A stretch of 64,000 bases of DNA from Paroedura picta. Taxonomy: Eukaryota > Chordata > Lepidosauria > Squamata > Gekkonidae. The stretch covers positions 10,828,501-10,892,500 of the forward strand of contig NC_135379.1 in assembly GCF_049243985.1 (NCBI RefSeq). The letters are read 5' to 3'. The notes beneath the pieces are model-generated. The model saw only the letters and a list, made by a program, of their open reading frames with translations. It was not told the origin of the DNA and ran no database searches. Positions within the stretch are counted from its first letter, which is position 1. Every line of letters starts with the position of its first letter. The position numbers and the translations under genes were made by a program. This document shows positions 35,427 through 45,475 of the stretch, one piece after another.

Positions 35427-35705
35427 GGAAGAAGAGTTGGTTCTTATATGCCGCTTTTCTCTACCCGAAGGAGGCTCAAAGCGGCTTCCAATCGCCTTCC
35501 CTCTCCTCTCCCCACAACAGACATCCTGTGAGGGAGGGGAGGCTGAGGAGAGCCCTGATATTACTGAAGATGATGAAGAAGAAGAGCTGGTTCTTCTATG
35601 CCGCTTTTCCCTACCCGAAGGAGGCTCAAAGTGGCTTACGGTCGCCTTCCCTCTCCTCTCCCCACCACAGACACCCTGTGAGGGAGGGGAGGCCGAGAGA
35701 GAGAG
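35427..35705 (-). mobile_element. tRNA-type SINE tails in tandem
   Basis: Two tail modules in reverse, joined at GAGAGCCCTGATATTACTGA (the same junction type as 1797-2190). The head is missing. It lies directly before the FZD8 CpG island. Confidence 0.75.
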
Positions 35706-36333
35706 AAGAGCAGGGCTGCCCTTGGGTGCTTGAAGCTGATCTATCAGAAATGATTTCTCCCGCAGGGGAAAAGCCAAGTGGGTTGGGGGGAGAGATGGGG
35801 GGGGGGGTGAGCATCCGGGAAGAGAAGGCTGGAGAACCGCGGCCACTCCGAAACGGAGCCACCGGCCGCGCTAAGGTGCGCCTCCCTCCCTCCCTCCCAT
35901 TCGAAGTAGCGCCTGCGAAATCGTCCCGGAGTTCCCTGCCGCAGCCTTGGGCGCCTGGGAGCGGTCTGGCCGCTGGATTCGCGCTTCCCTCCGGTTTCCG
36001 GGGAGAGTCCAGACCCGGTGGGGAAACCGCGCCGCCCGCTTGGCTGCAGCCTGGGGTGTCCCGAAAGCGGCGAGGGGCGTTGGGGGCGGCCGGAGCGGGC
36101 TGCTCGCTCCTCCCTCGCTTGTCTGCCTGGCGAGGCGCAAAGGGAGCCGCTGACACCTTTGCGGAGGCCGCCCAGGGACGGGCAGGAGGCGGGCGCGGAG
36201 GGAGCCTTAAAGGGCCAGGCGGCCGTCCCCTCGCCCCCCGCGGCCGTCACCTGCGGTCCACCTTAAGACGCGCGGCTGCGTTGGGGACCCCGCTCCCCGC
36301 CTGGAGCCCTCCTGATAGGTCGCCGGCGCAGGC

Positions 36334-36366
36334 GAGGCGGGGCCTGGCCGCCCTCGGAATAAATAG
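36334..36366 (+). promoter_or_regulatory. Candidate FZD8 core promoter (GC box plus TATA-like box)
   Basis: A GC box (GAGGCGGGGCC, 36334-36344) is followed by a TATA-like ATAAATA (36359-36365). A start near 36390 would give a 5' UTR of about 590 nt. The site lies inside the FZD8 CpG island. CpG-island genes often lack a TATA box, so this is inference. Confidence 0.3.
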
Positions 36367-36665
36367 CCCGGCGAGCGCGGCCACCGGATTGGCGCCGCTG
36401 GAGCCGGAGAGGGCCAAGTTGCGCGAAGGGGACGGCGGCGCCTCTCGCTCCTGCCGCTCCTGCCGCCGCCGCCGCCGCCGCCTGGCAGACCTCTCGGCTG
36501 GCCACTCGCGGAAGCCCCGGAGGCGGCGGAGGAGGAGGAGAGCGGCGCCGCGCACGGCCGCCGGCCCCGGGGGAGCCTCGCCGTCCGCTGGGAGCCAGGC
36601 GGCCTCCTCAGCCATCTTGACCCGGCGCGGCCGGGGGCAAAGTTGAAGCCGGCGCCGGGCGCAGC

Positions 36666-36680
36666 ATGGCCGCGGACTGA
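36666..36680 (+). other. Short upstream ORF in the FZD8 5' leader
   Basis: ATG-GCC-GCG-GAC-TGA encodes a four-residue peptide (MAAD) about 300 nt before the FZD8 start, with G at +4. If transcription starts upstream of it, it could lower translation of the main frame. Transcription start is not known from sequence alone. Confidence 0.35.
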
Positions 36681-36978
36681 GCCCCGCAGCAGACAGCCGG
36701 CGCGGCGCAGCGCAGCCGAGGCGACAGGAGCCCTCCCGGGCCGGAGGCAGGGAAGCAGCGCTCTGGAGGCGCCCGGGCGGCCGGCGGAAGGGGCCGCAGC
36801 CACGCGAGGAGCCGCCGCCGAAGCAGCAGCAGCAGCAGCAGCAGGAGCTCCAGCCGCCGCCTCCCGGCTGGTGTCGCCGGTGGCCGGAGGAGGACGAGCG
36901 CGGCCGGCTTCGGCTTCGGGGGAACCCGCCAGGACGTGGCGCCGCCGCCGCCGCCGCTGCCCGTCGCCGCCGCCGAGC

Positions 36979-39135
36979 ATGGAGCGGAGTTACCTGTTGG
37001 CCATCGCCGTCCTCCCGCTCCTGCTGCCGGCTTGGTCCCCGCCGCAGGGCGCTAGCTCCGTGGCCGCCGCCGCCGCCGGGTCCTCGTCCTCCTCCTCCTC
37101 CTCGTCGTCTTCTTCTTCGGCTGCTTCGGCGGCGGCGGCTGCAGCGGCGGCGGCGGCTGGGGCGTCGGGCGCGTCGTCGTCGTCGTCGGCCAAGGAGCTG
37201 TCGTGCCAGGAGATCACGGTGCCGCTGTGCAAGGGCATCGGCTACAACTACACGTACATGCCCAACCAGTTCAACCACGACACGCAGGACGAGGCCGGCC
37301 TGGAGGTGCACCAGTTCTGGCCGCTGGTGGAGATCCAGTGCTCGGCCGACCTGCGCTTCTTCCTGTGCAGCATGTACACGCCCATCTGCCTGGAGGACTA
37401 CAAGAAGCCGCTGCCGCCGTGCCGCAGCGTGTGCGAGCGGGCCAAGGCCGGCTGCGCGCCGCTCATGCGCCAGTACGGCTTCGCCTGGCCCGACCGCATG
37501 CGCTGCGACCGCCTGCCCGAGCAGGGCCACCCGGACACGCTGTGCATGGACTACAACCGCACCGAGCTCGCCACCGCCGCGCCGCCGCCGCAGGCCCAGC
37601 CCAAGCCGCCCCACCGCAAGCCCGCCGCCCCAGGAGGAGGAGGAGGAGGAGGGGGCGCCCCCGCCAGGCCCCCGCCCGCCCTGCCCCCGCCGCAGCCGCC
37701 CGCCGAGCCGCCCCCGCGCAAGGCCCGCCCGCCGCCCCCCTGCGAGCCGGGGTGCCAGTGCCGCGCGCCCATGGTGTCGGTCTCGAGCGAGCGCCACCCG
37801 CTGTACAACCGCGTCAAGACGGGCCAGATCGCCAACTGCGCCCTGCCCTGCCACAACCCCTACTTCAGCCCGGACGAGCGCGCCTTCACCGCCTTCTGGA
37901 TCGGCCTGTGGTCCGTGCTCTGCTTCATCTCCACCTTCGCCACCGTCTCCACCTTCCTCATCGACATGGAGCGCTTCAAGTACCCCGAGCGGCCCATCAT
38001 CTTCCTGGCCGCCTGCTACCTCTTCGTCTCCCTCGGCTACCTCGTGCGCCTGGTGGCCGGCCACGAGAAGGTGGCTTGCAGCGGCGGGGCGGCCGCGGCA
38101 GGAGCGGGGCCGGCGGGACCTGCAGGGGGCGCCGCCGGGGCGGCCGCGGCGGTGGGGGGCCGCGGGGCGGCAGGGGGCGCCGCCGAGCTGCAGCCGGAGC
38201 TGGCGGTGGCGGAGCACGTGCGCTACGAGAGCACGGGCCCCGCCCTCTGCACGGTGGTCTTCTTGCTGGTGTACTTCTTTGGCATGGCCAGCTCCATCTG
38301 GTGGGTCATCCTCTCCCTCACTTGGTTCCTGGCGGCGGGCATGAAGTGGGGCAACGAGGCCATCGCGGGCTACGCGCAGTACTTCCACCTGGCGGCCTGG
38401 CTGCTGCCCAGCGTCAAATCCATCGCCGTGCTGGCGCTGAGCTCCGTGGACGGGGACCCCGTGGCGGGCATCTGCTACGTGGGCAACCAGAGCCTGGAGA
38501 ACCTGCGGGGCTTCGTGCTGGCCCCCTTGCTCATCTACTTGGCCATCGGCTCCATGTTCCTGCTGGCCGGGTTCGTGTCGCTCTTCCGCATCCGGAGTGT
38601 CATCAAGCAGCAAGGGGGCCCGACCAAGACGCACAAGCTGGAGAAGCTCATGATCCGCCTGGGCCTGTTCACGGTCCTCTACACCGTGCCCGCCGCCAGC
38701 GTGGTCGCCTGCCTCTTCTACGAACAGCACAACCGCCCCCGCTGGGAGGCCACACACAACTGCCCCTGCCTCCGGGACCAGCAGCCCGACCAGGCCCGCC
38801 GCCCGGACTACGCGGTCTTCATGCTCAAGTACTTCATGTGCCTCGTGGTGGGCATCACGTCCGGAGTGTGGGTCTGGTCCGGGAAGACTCTGGAGTCCTG
38901 GAAGGCGCTCTGCACGCGCTGCTGCTGGGCCAGCAAAGGGACCGCGGCCGCCACGGTCGGAGGCCTGGGAGCGGTTGGCGGGGGCGGAGGGGTCCTGGGG
39001 ACCACGGCTGCCGTGGGAGGACTGGGCGGGGCAGGCGGGTCCATGTACAGTGACGTGAGCACCGGTTTGACGTGGAGGTCGGGCACTGCCAGCTCCGTTT
39101 CGTACCCCAAACAGATGCCCTTGTCCCAGGTGTAA
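36979..39135 (+). CDS. FZD8: Frizzled-8 Wnt receptor, single exon
   Basis: Seven-pass receptor at the plasma membrane that binds Wnt through an extracellular cysteine-rich domain and signals through LRP5/6 and Dishevelled. The 718-residue frame has a hydrophobic signal peptide (about 1-24), a Ser/Ala low-complexity tract (about 27-70), a CRD with all ten cysteines (C76 to C189), a Pro/Gly linker, then CEPGCQC (from residue 255) and seven membrane segments. KTLESW (636-641) is the Dishevelled-binding KTxxxW motif just after TM7, and the C-terminus LSQV is the PDZ ligand. Human FZD8 is 694 aa and also intronless; the extra length lies in the N-terminal Ser/Ala tract, the linker and a Gly/Ala insert in the TM2-TM3 loop (about 367-415). 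The start is the first ATG ahead of a good signal peptide; the open frame upstream has no ATG. The gene sits in a strong CpG island. Very high confidence, since CRD, core and C-tail all match FZD8 rather than FZD5. Confidence 0.98.
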   Translation: MERSYLLAIAVLPLLLPAWSPPQGASSVAAAAAGSSSSSSSSSSSSSAASAAAAAAAAAAGASGASSSSSAKELSCQEITVPLCKGIGYNYTYMPNQFNHDTQDEAGLEVHQFWPLVEIQCSADLRFFLCSMYTPICLEDYKKPLPPCRSVCERAKAGCAPLMRQYGFAWPDRMRCDRLPEQGHPDTLCMDYNRTELATAAPPPQAQPKPPHRKPAAPGGGGGGGGAPARPPPALPPPQPPAEPPPRKARPPPPCEPGCQCRAPMVSVSSERHPLYNRVKTGQIANCALPCHNPYFSPDERAFTAFWIGLWSVLCFISTFATVSTFLIDMERFKYPERPIIFLAACYLFVSLGYLVRLVAGHEKVACSGGAAAAGAGPAGPAGGAAGAAAAVGGRGAAGGAAELQPELAVAEHVRYESTGPALCTVVFLLVYFFGMASSIWWVILSLTWFLAAGMKWGNEAIAGYAQYFHLAAWLLPSVKSIAVLALSSVDGDPVAGICYVGNQSLENLRGFVLAPLLIYLAIGSMFLLAGFVSLFRIRSVIKQQGGPTKTHKLEKLMIRLGLFTVLYTVPAASVVACLFYEQHNRPRWEATHNCPCLRDQQPDQARRPDYAVFMLKYFMCLVVGITSGVWVWSGKTLESWKALCTRCCWASKGTAAATVGGLGAVGGGGGVLGTTAAVGGLGGAGGSMYSDVSTGLTWRSGTASSVSYPKQMPLSQV

Positions 39136-39492
39136 GGGGGAAGGCCAGGACAGGGGAGCGGAGGGAGAAGGAGGGGGATACAGCCCACTGGACTGCCCCT
39201 CCCCCCTCATTAATGAATTTCCTAATGGCCTCCCTGTGTGCAGGACAAAAGAGTCGCTTGGAGGCCCCAAGGCAACCGCTGACTTCAAGGCAGGAGCTTC
39301 CTTGGCAGAGGGAATTGTGGAAGAACTTTCTAAACCTCTCTTTGGACTAGCCCAGCGCATGCACGCACACTCCCCCCTCCCACTTGCTGAACTGGGACTG
39401 CTCCACGTGCTTTTTTCCCTTTCTTCAGAACCAGCTTGGAAAGAGCTTTCTGATAGGACTGCAGGGTTGGGAAGAGTTTTAACTTTAAAAAA

Positions 39493-39533
<41 letters not shown>

Positions 39534-39588
39534 AACTGGCAGATGCCTTAAATTACAATCAAAACCTATGTCTTAATTATATACCCCC

Positions 39589-39594
39589 AATAAA
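39589..39594 (+). terminator. Proximal poly(A) signal AATAAA of FZD8
   Basis: Canonical hexamer 454 nt after the FZD8 stop codon. It would give a short 3' UTR that excludes the Pumilio-type motif. Confidence 0.5.
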
Positions 39595-39806
39595 TACGGG
39601 TTTCTTATGTTAAAGGATGTATTTATATAATTATTTGGTACCGTGTACAAAACGTGTAAGATAATGTATATATCCAAATGCTATACAGTCTGTACAATTT
39701 TTTTGTAAAGAAAAAAAAAAAGAGTTTAGAGGCTTACCTTCCAACGTGCACACGCTCCTCCCTCCTTTCTCTCCCGAGAGCAAATATTTGAATATTCTAT
39801 TTTGTC

Positions 39807-39812
39807 AATAAA
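39807..39812 (+). terminator. Distal poly(A) signal AATAAA of FZD8
   Basis: Canonical hexamer about 670 nt after the stop, preceded by an AU-rich stretch and followed by T/G-rich DNA. It is the likeliest main transcript end. Confidence 0.6.
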
Positions 39813-39840
39813 ATGATGATAAATGATTATGTTTGGGAAG

Positions 39841-41759
39841 GGGTACCACCACCACCCCTCTTGGTGCTCTGCTTATTCTGTTGCTGGGTTCCTGAGGTTT
39901 GGGGCACAATCTTGGAATACAGCTCTTAAGCCATGGGGAAATATTTTGCGATGCTAGAACTGGGGCATAGAGTGCACCTTTAAATTTGGACTTCAGTGCA
40001 TGAGTTTAGGGGTCAGTCTTGGAGGTTTGAAATAGCCAAACTGGCTTGGGGTGGGGGGGGACAGGCTGACTGTGCCATCCTCAGGAAAGAACCGCTTGGA
40101 AGATTGTAACTTGCACTGTGCAAGTTTGCACTGTGAAGCTATTTGCCACTAGCCAACCCAGGAGCCTTCATGTTTGCTTAGAAGAAGGCCATTTAAAATC
40201 CTTGAGAACTTGAGGAGTGACAGGCAGCAATGCGTCTAGCCTAGGGCTGTGATTTTAATAGGTGTGATGCTCCCCTCCTCCTATCCCTGAGTTTTGAAAG
40301 GTTGCTGCAGAGCACTGTTCAATTAGCTCTTTATTTATTTTTTTTTAAGTCGCCGTTCTGAGAGCACGATCCAGAACTGTGTACACTTTATTACATCAAA
40401 CTCCTCGGGAGCAAGTGCTCTGTAGCCTTAAGGTGGCACCCCTGTATCTCTCCAGGTCATTGCTGGGTAATAAGTGAAACAAACAAGGATCAGGCATTAA
40501 TCTCCCACATGCTTTATTATGACTCCTGCCAAATGAATGTTACTTTAGGAATGCAGAAAAGTTTCCCCGTGGGTTGTCTATGCTTGTTTTTTGGAAGCAC
40601 CTGCTGTTTCAGCAAGCGGGGAGGGGGGGACGTTTAAAAGTTGCTTTTAACAATACGCAAGCTCTTTTTTAAAACTGAATTTGGGGATAGTGTGATGTTA
40701 ACCATTCCTACTTCCGTACATCAAATATCTCCCCTTCTGCGGGAGAGATTGTCCTCCTGTCAAGGCTAAAGCTAATTGATTTGGAGTAGAAGGCAGTAAG
40801 AATTAACAGAATGCTTTCGAAAGGGTTTGAACTTTTTACCTGTCTACCCCAAATGGGCTCTGAACATCTTTCTAAGGGGAACGAAATGAATAGGGTTAAT
40901 CTGTGGGGATCTCGGTTCCTTTTGAGCCTGGTAAAAACTTTGATCTTTTCTCTTCTCTAAATGTGTATAGTCTGTATAGGATTTTTTTTTTAAACCTCCT
41001 CATTGCCCTGTTTCTCTTGTTGCAGGCCAATTGGCCACTGTGGAGTCTCAAAAGTTCTTCAATTAAAAGAATGTGGGACCTTTTTTTTTTTTTTTTAAAA
41101 GGAGGGAGACTTGTAACAGTTCGTGAACACCAGAGGAAAAAGGGGAGACCAGACTTTTAAACAGCTTTTCCTGGCATTGTTAGCCAGTCTGCAGGCAGTA
41201 AGGCCCAAGGTTAGAGTATTATAGTGAGGGGGACAAAAAAGGCCGATGAATACTCTACAGGTGGTCTCCTTACAACTGCCCCAATTTAAAGCATTTCTCT
41301 TTGTGGGACAATTGTATTCCTAAACTCTTCTCCTGGGCAGCTAATTGAACCAAAGAACATCTATTATGAAGCACAAGTTGTCTGGTTTGGGGGTTTGATT
41401 TGTTTTTTTTTTTTTTTTTTAAAGGCTCCAGCGCTTGGAATCTTGGGAGTGTCCTCCGTGGGTTTTAAAATCAAGGGTTCCGAGTACGAAAAACGCCACG
41501 AGAGTTTTTTGTGCCTGCGACTTTCTGTCCGGACGAATAAGTTACAAAGCAATTCAAAGTTAAATTAGTCAGCAGTGACGGACCTCTTGGTAGTCGCTAT
41601 TTTGTTTTAATAATAACTGATTTATTAAGCAGCTACGGTGGAGGTGATGGAGGAAAATGGGTAGAAAGAAGGAGGGGAAACGTAGAAGGAGCTCCGGATT
41701 TCTAGCCTCTGTTGTCCCTGGTGGTGGCAGAACCTCTCCCCCCCCCTCCTCAGTTTAGA
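39841..41759. other. Intergenic downstream of FZD8, nothing recognised
   Basis: Repeat-poor DNA with long T runs (about 41084-41097 and 41401-41420). It may hold regulatory elements of FZD8; no gene seen. Confidence 0.4.
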
Positions 41760-41911
41760 ATTTAGAACAGGGGTAGTCAAACTGCAGCCCTCCAGATGTC
41801 CATGGACTACAATTCCCAGGAGCCCCTGCCAGCATTCGCTGGCAGGGGCTCCTGGGAATTGTAGTCCATGGACATCTGGAGGGCCGCAGTTTGACTACCC
41901 CTGCTTTAGAA
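41760..41911. mobile_element. Near-perfect palindromic hAT (family A)
   Basis: 41768-41903 is 136 bp: two 66-nt arms, differing at about one position, around a 4-nt centre. Ends are CAGGGGTAG/CTACCCCTG. Flanks ATTTAGAA and CTTTAGAA (7 of 8) are the target duplication. Confidence 0.9.
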
Positions 41912-44904
41912 TAATATGTACCTCTGATTGTGTTAACTTAGGCAGAACTACAGTGTAATTTTAATATAAAGTTTCAGAATATGAACTGGCCAGGTGCCAT
42001 TGTTTCCCCTCTGCACAGTCGCAAGCAGTAGGTTGAGAGATGAGCTGGCTGGGGGGGGGGGGGGAGGCTAAATTGTTCTGTCCAGCTCCAGAAGCATAAA
42101 GGGAAAATGCCAGTTGAAAAGTGCGTTCCCTTTGCTCTCCAAGAGTTTTGTTGGCTTCAGTGTAATTTCAGCTGCTGAAGCAGGACACAACCTGCTGAGG
42201 TAAAATAGCATAGTCAGCAAAAAGAAAAAGCAGGGAGGGGGAGAGCTCAAGGGGGCAGGGGGAGCGAAATCCCTTGCTTTGACTTGTCAAGGCAGTGGGT
42301 AGCTTAGGCCAAGTGTGTTTTCCAGCAATTAAAAGCACTTAGCGAAACCCTCCGTTCTTTTCAAGGCGAATGGTGCCTGTGTGTCATACTTACGCCTGTG
42401 TGGCTGAGGCAGAAAGAGTCGCTTCAAAAGCCCTGTTGGAACACCCCAGAAACAAATCTCATGATTCTGCTTGGAGAAAGTCTGAAACCTTCAGTTTGTT
42501 ACTGTATTTTACTGAGGTCACTCCTCAGGTATGTTCAGTAGGGGTTTAATTTCCCCCCTCATGGAATCATAGAGTTGGAAGGGACCTCATGGGTCATCTA
42601 GTCCAACCCCCTGCACATGCAGGACACTCACAACCCTATTGCTCATACACTGTAACCTGCCACCCCCTTGAACCTTCACAGAATCAGCCCCTCTACCAGA
42701 TGGCTATTAATGGACTGGTGTCCAAAGCTGGGTTCTCCCACCTAATTTTTGCAGGACAGGTTTCAGTTTAACAGGTATGTTAATTGCAAAACTGGCTGTT
42801 TTTCTTCCAGGTAGCAGATGAGGCTACACAACAATACATAAGAACCCAGGTTTATGGGGTACTTGGGGAAGTTTTGGGCCAGATACGCTTGTATCGCTTT
42901 ATGTAGACAAGTAAGGGAATTCATGGCAGTGCTGGGGAGGTCATCTCAGACTGCATCGAGAGAATTTAGGGGTTAACATTAAAACTCCAAACAGGTTATT
43001 TGAAGGGGAAAAAGACTTCACAAACCAGTTCCTTTCCATATCTGTCATTTTCCAACAGGAAAACATTTCTGCCTGCGTTGTTTGAAGTATTTAAATTACA
43101 CTTTAGTGGCAAGTTGCGAATACACTAAAAGAAATAACAGGGATTTCAGAGGAGAAAGATAACAAAAATTGCACACACAAAAAAAGGGGGGGGGAGAAAC
43201 CCTGTCATTAAGAGTTAGCTAAGCAGTGCCATCCTCTGGCCAAACAGGAAATTAAACACTACAAACTAGAGAGAAATTAAGAACATTTGGCTTGCTAAAT
43301 TCCATGCAGCAGCAAACTCAGCTGTGTATATCAGCTGTCAAATATAGTTATTCTACCTGTGTATATTTTGCTGTGTATGTGTTTGTGTTGCAAAGCTGTA
43401 CCCAATTTTGGTTTCCCTGTATGTATATATGTATAGCAAAAATCTGTGAATTGCTGGACCTTGTATGACAATCAACATGCAGGATTTCCTGTACAAAGCG
43501 AATTTTGTCATGTTTGAACCAACTTTTAATTTGTAAAGTTAAACAGCAGTGCCTTGAATGCAGTGCGTTCCAGCGTAAACCTTGGTCAGGGTTTGCTTCA
43601 TCAGATGCATGAGATTTAAATCCATTGGGCTGATTAAGAAGGGTGTCTGTTGTATATAGAAATCAGCTCGATGAATTTAAACCTGCATCTGAGGAAGTGA
43701 GCTCTGATTCACCATAGGCTTATACTGGAATAATTTGTATTAGTCTTTAAGGGATCGTGGGATTCCTGTTACATTTGGCTGCAAGAAACTAAAATCGCTA
43801 TGCCTTCAGAATCCTTAGCCTGTAAGATGCCATAATATTCCATTGTCTATCAATCCAAAGTAGGTTAAACCTACTATTGCCAATCAGTGGCACCACATTT
43901 TGGGTTTAAATAGGTTTACATAGTTCAATGTGCTTGTCCTATCAAGACCAGGACCAAAGTCTTAAGGAATCATTGTGGGAAAAGGTTATTTTGAGACAAG
44001 GTAAAATATAACAATGATAAATCCGGTCTTTCTCCCCCTGCCAGTACGGAGGGGTGTACACAATCTCTGTAGGCATGATCAGCCCTTGGTAAAAGGCATG
44101 GCCAGATGGCAGAATGTTCTCCTGCATTCAAGGGGCATCGGCCGTTTTTAGGGCCGGAACTGCCTTTTCTGAAATTAATCTATTTGTATCCTTGCTTCAA
44201 AACATGGTAAGAAGGGAAATTATCATCTTCAGAATGCTGCTGGATAATTAAACAGAATAACACACAATCCCTGTGCATCTGCTTGCGAATGCTAAGGGCA
44301 AAAGAATTATCACTGATCATTCCTTTGGTCTAACAGAAACAACAGAAAACATCCCATAAGAAAGTTTCTTACCAATTTTGTGATTCCCTAGAATAGGGCA
44401 AGTCCTAAATTCTCTTGCACATTCACATAGATCAGTCATACAAAACAGTTTGAGGTGCCCTCTGCTGGTACGAGGGGTGAAATTTGCCATCTTTACTCAA
44501 CTGAGAAAACAGAAGGCATACTGACGAGGCACACACGGCATTTCTGTGATTTACAGTTGTAGACTGCTAACATATTGGGTTTCCTAGTACATCATTCAGC
44601 GGTAGAAGGAGAGCCATGAGGTCAGTTACAAGGAATGGAAATTTAGGACGCGCTGCCATCTAAAGGATTCACCCAAGGACGAAAACTCTCTCCACAAACA
44701 TCCTCTGCATTAACATACAACCACTTTTCAGGGTTGAACTATGCCCCAAAGGTGAGGGGGGGGGCTGATGTCAAAAACCATCGTGCCAGTCCCTTGCTCC
44801 ATTGCAGGTAGAGAATCTTTGGATGAGGTTCCACCAGCAGCAGCCAAAGAGGTGGGGAGAAGGGAAAATTCAACATGACAATGGCATGGATGAGTATTCC
44901 TGTT
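41912..44904. other. Intergenic with one CR1 tail
   Basis: Unique DNA, with a G14 run at 42051-42064 and a minus-oriented CR1 3' end at about 42562-42690 (GAATCATAGAGTTGGAAGGG). No gene. Confidence 0.45.
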
Positions 44905-44990
44905 CACTAGAACAGCGTTTGCTGGCAGGGGCTCATGGGAATTGTAGTTCATGAACATTGAGGACCAGGTTGACTACCCCTGCACTAGAA
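44905..44990 (-). mobile_element. 70-bp miniature hAT with perfect 8-bp duplication
   Basis: 44913-44982 runs from CAGCGTTTGCTGG to GACTACCCCTG with CACTAGAA on both sides. Same boundaries as the 26067 copy; small internal losses explain the shorter length. Confidence 0.83.
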
Positions 44991-45148
44991 GACACGGATG
45001 TGATTTTCAGCAGTCGTTCTGCACTGGGCATACTATGCCCTTAACAGGGAAATTAGGATAATTCTGTACTTTTCATTCACATGACTAGGGCATCTGGAAT
45101 CAAGAAGCATTGTATCTGCTTTTTGGGGGGAGTGGGGGGGTGGAGGGA

Positions 45149-45475
45149 TGCCAACTTGGTGTGGTGGTTAGGAGATGTTTAGAAGGAATTTCTTTTGAAT
45201 TACTTTCATCCCATTGGTTCTGGTCTGTCCCTCTGGGGCAAGAGAGAACAATTCTGCTCCATCCTCTATATGGCACCCTTTTAAATGAGAGGGGCTATTA
45301 AAGCCCATTTAATTCGTCTCCTCTCCAGGCTAAACAGACCAAGCTCCCCCAACCTTTCCTCCTACGTCTTGTTCTCCAAACCCCTCACCATCTTTGTTGC
45401 CCTCCTCTGGACACGCTCCAGTTTGTCTACAGCCCTCTTCAACTGGGGTGCCCAAAACTGAACACAGTACTGAAC
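45149..45475 (-). mobile_element. CR1 LINE fragment beside a SINE head remnant
   Basis: 45149-45174 is a short SINE head (CCAACTTGGTGTGGTGGTTA). From 45175 the sequence is the reverse of CR1, including CTCTCCAGGCTAAACAGACC and CTCCTCTGGACACGCTCCAG. Interior part of the 3' region. Confidence 0.7.

Larger units (their letters stand above)
35860..39060. promoter_or_regulatory. CpG island over FZD8 promoter and coding region
   Basis: GC and CpG content rise sharply at about 35.86 kb and stay high through nearly all of the FZD8 coding region, falling after 39.06 kb. Long shadow reading frames on both strands are a by-product of this composition. CpG islands covering a single-exon developmental gene are common in vertebrates. 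Confidence 0.85.
39136..39840 (+). other. FZD8: FZD8 3' UTR
   Basis: Downstream of the stop the sequence shifts from GC-rich to AU-rich. It contains an (AG)n run at about 39496-39532, a Pumilio-type TGTATATA at 39665-39672, and two AATAAA signals (39589-39594 and 39807-39812). The second is followed by TG-rich sequence, so the longer transcript probably ends near 39.83 kb. Confidence 0.7.

Noticed and set aside
35528-36646. 372-codon frame before FZD8
   Set aside because: Begins in a SINE tail and runs into the CpG island; no recognisable domain. Compositional artefact.
36643-36978. N-terminal extension of FZD8 from an upstream TTG
   Set aside because: No ATG in the extension, low-complexity content, and it would bury the signal peptide.
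37203-39053. 616-codon plus-strand frame inside FZD8
   Set aside because: Out-of-frame shadow of FZD8 with extreme Arg/Pro/Leu bias; the real frame has all frizzled hallmarks.
36247-39534. Open frame of 1,095 codons antisense to FZD8
   Set aside because: It arises from the CpG-rich, stop-poor composition of FZD8. It is Arg/Gly/His-rich, has no domain and runs across the FZD8 promoter.
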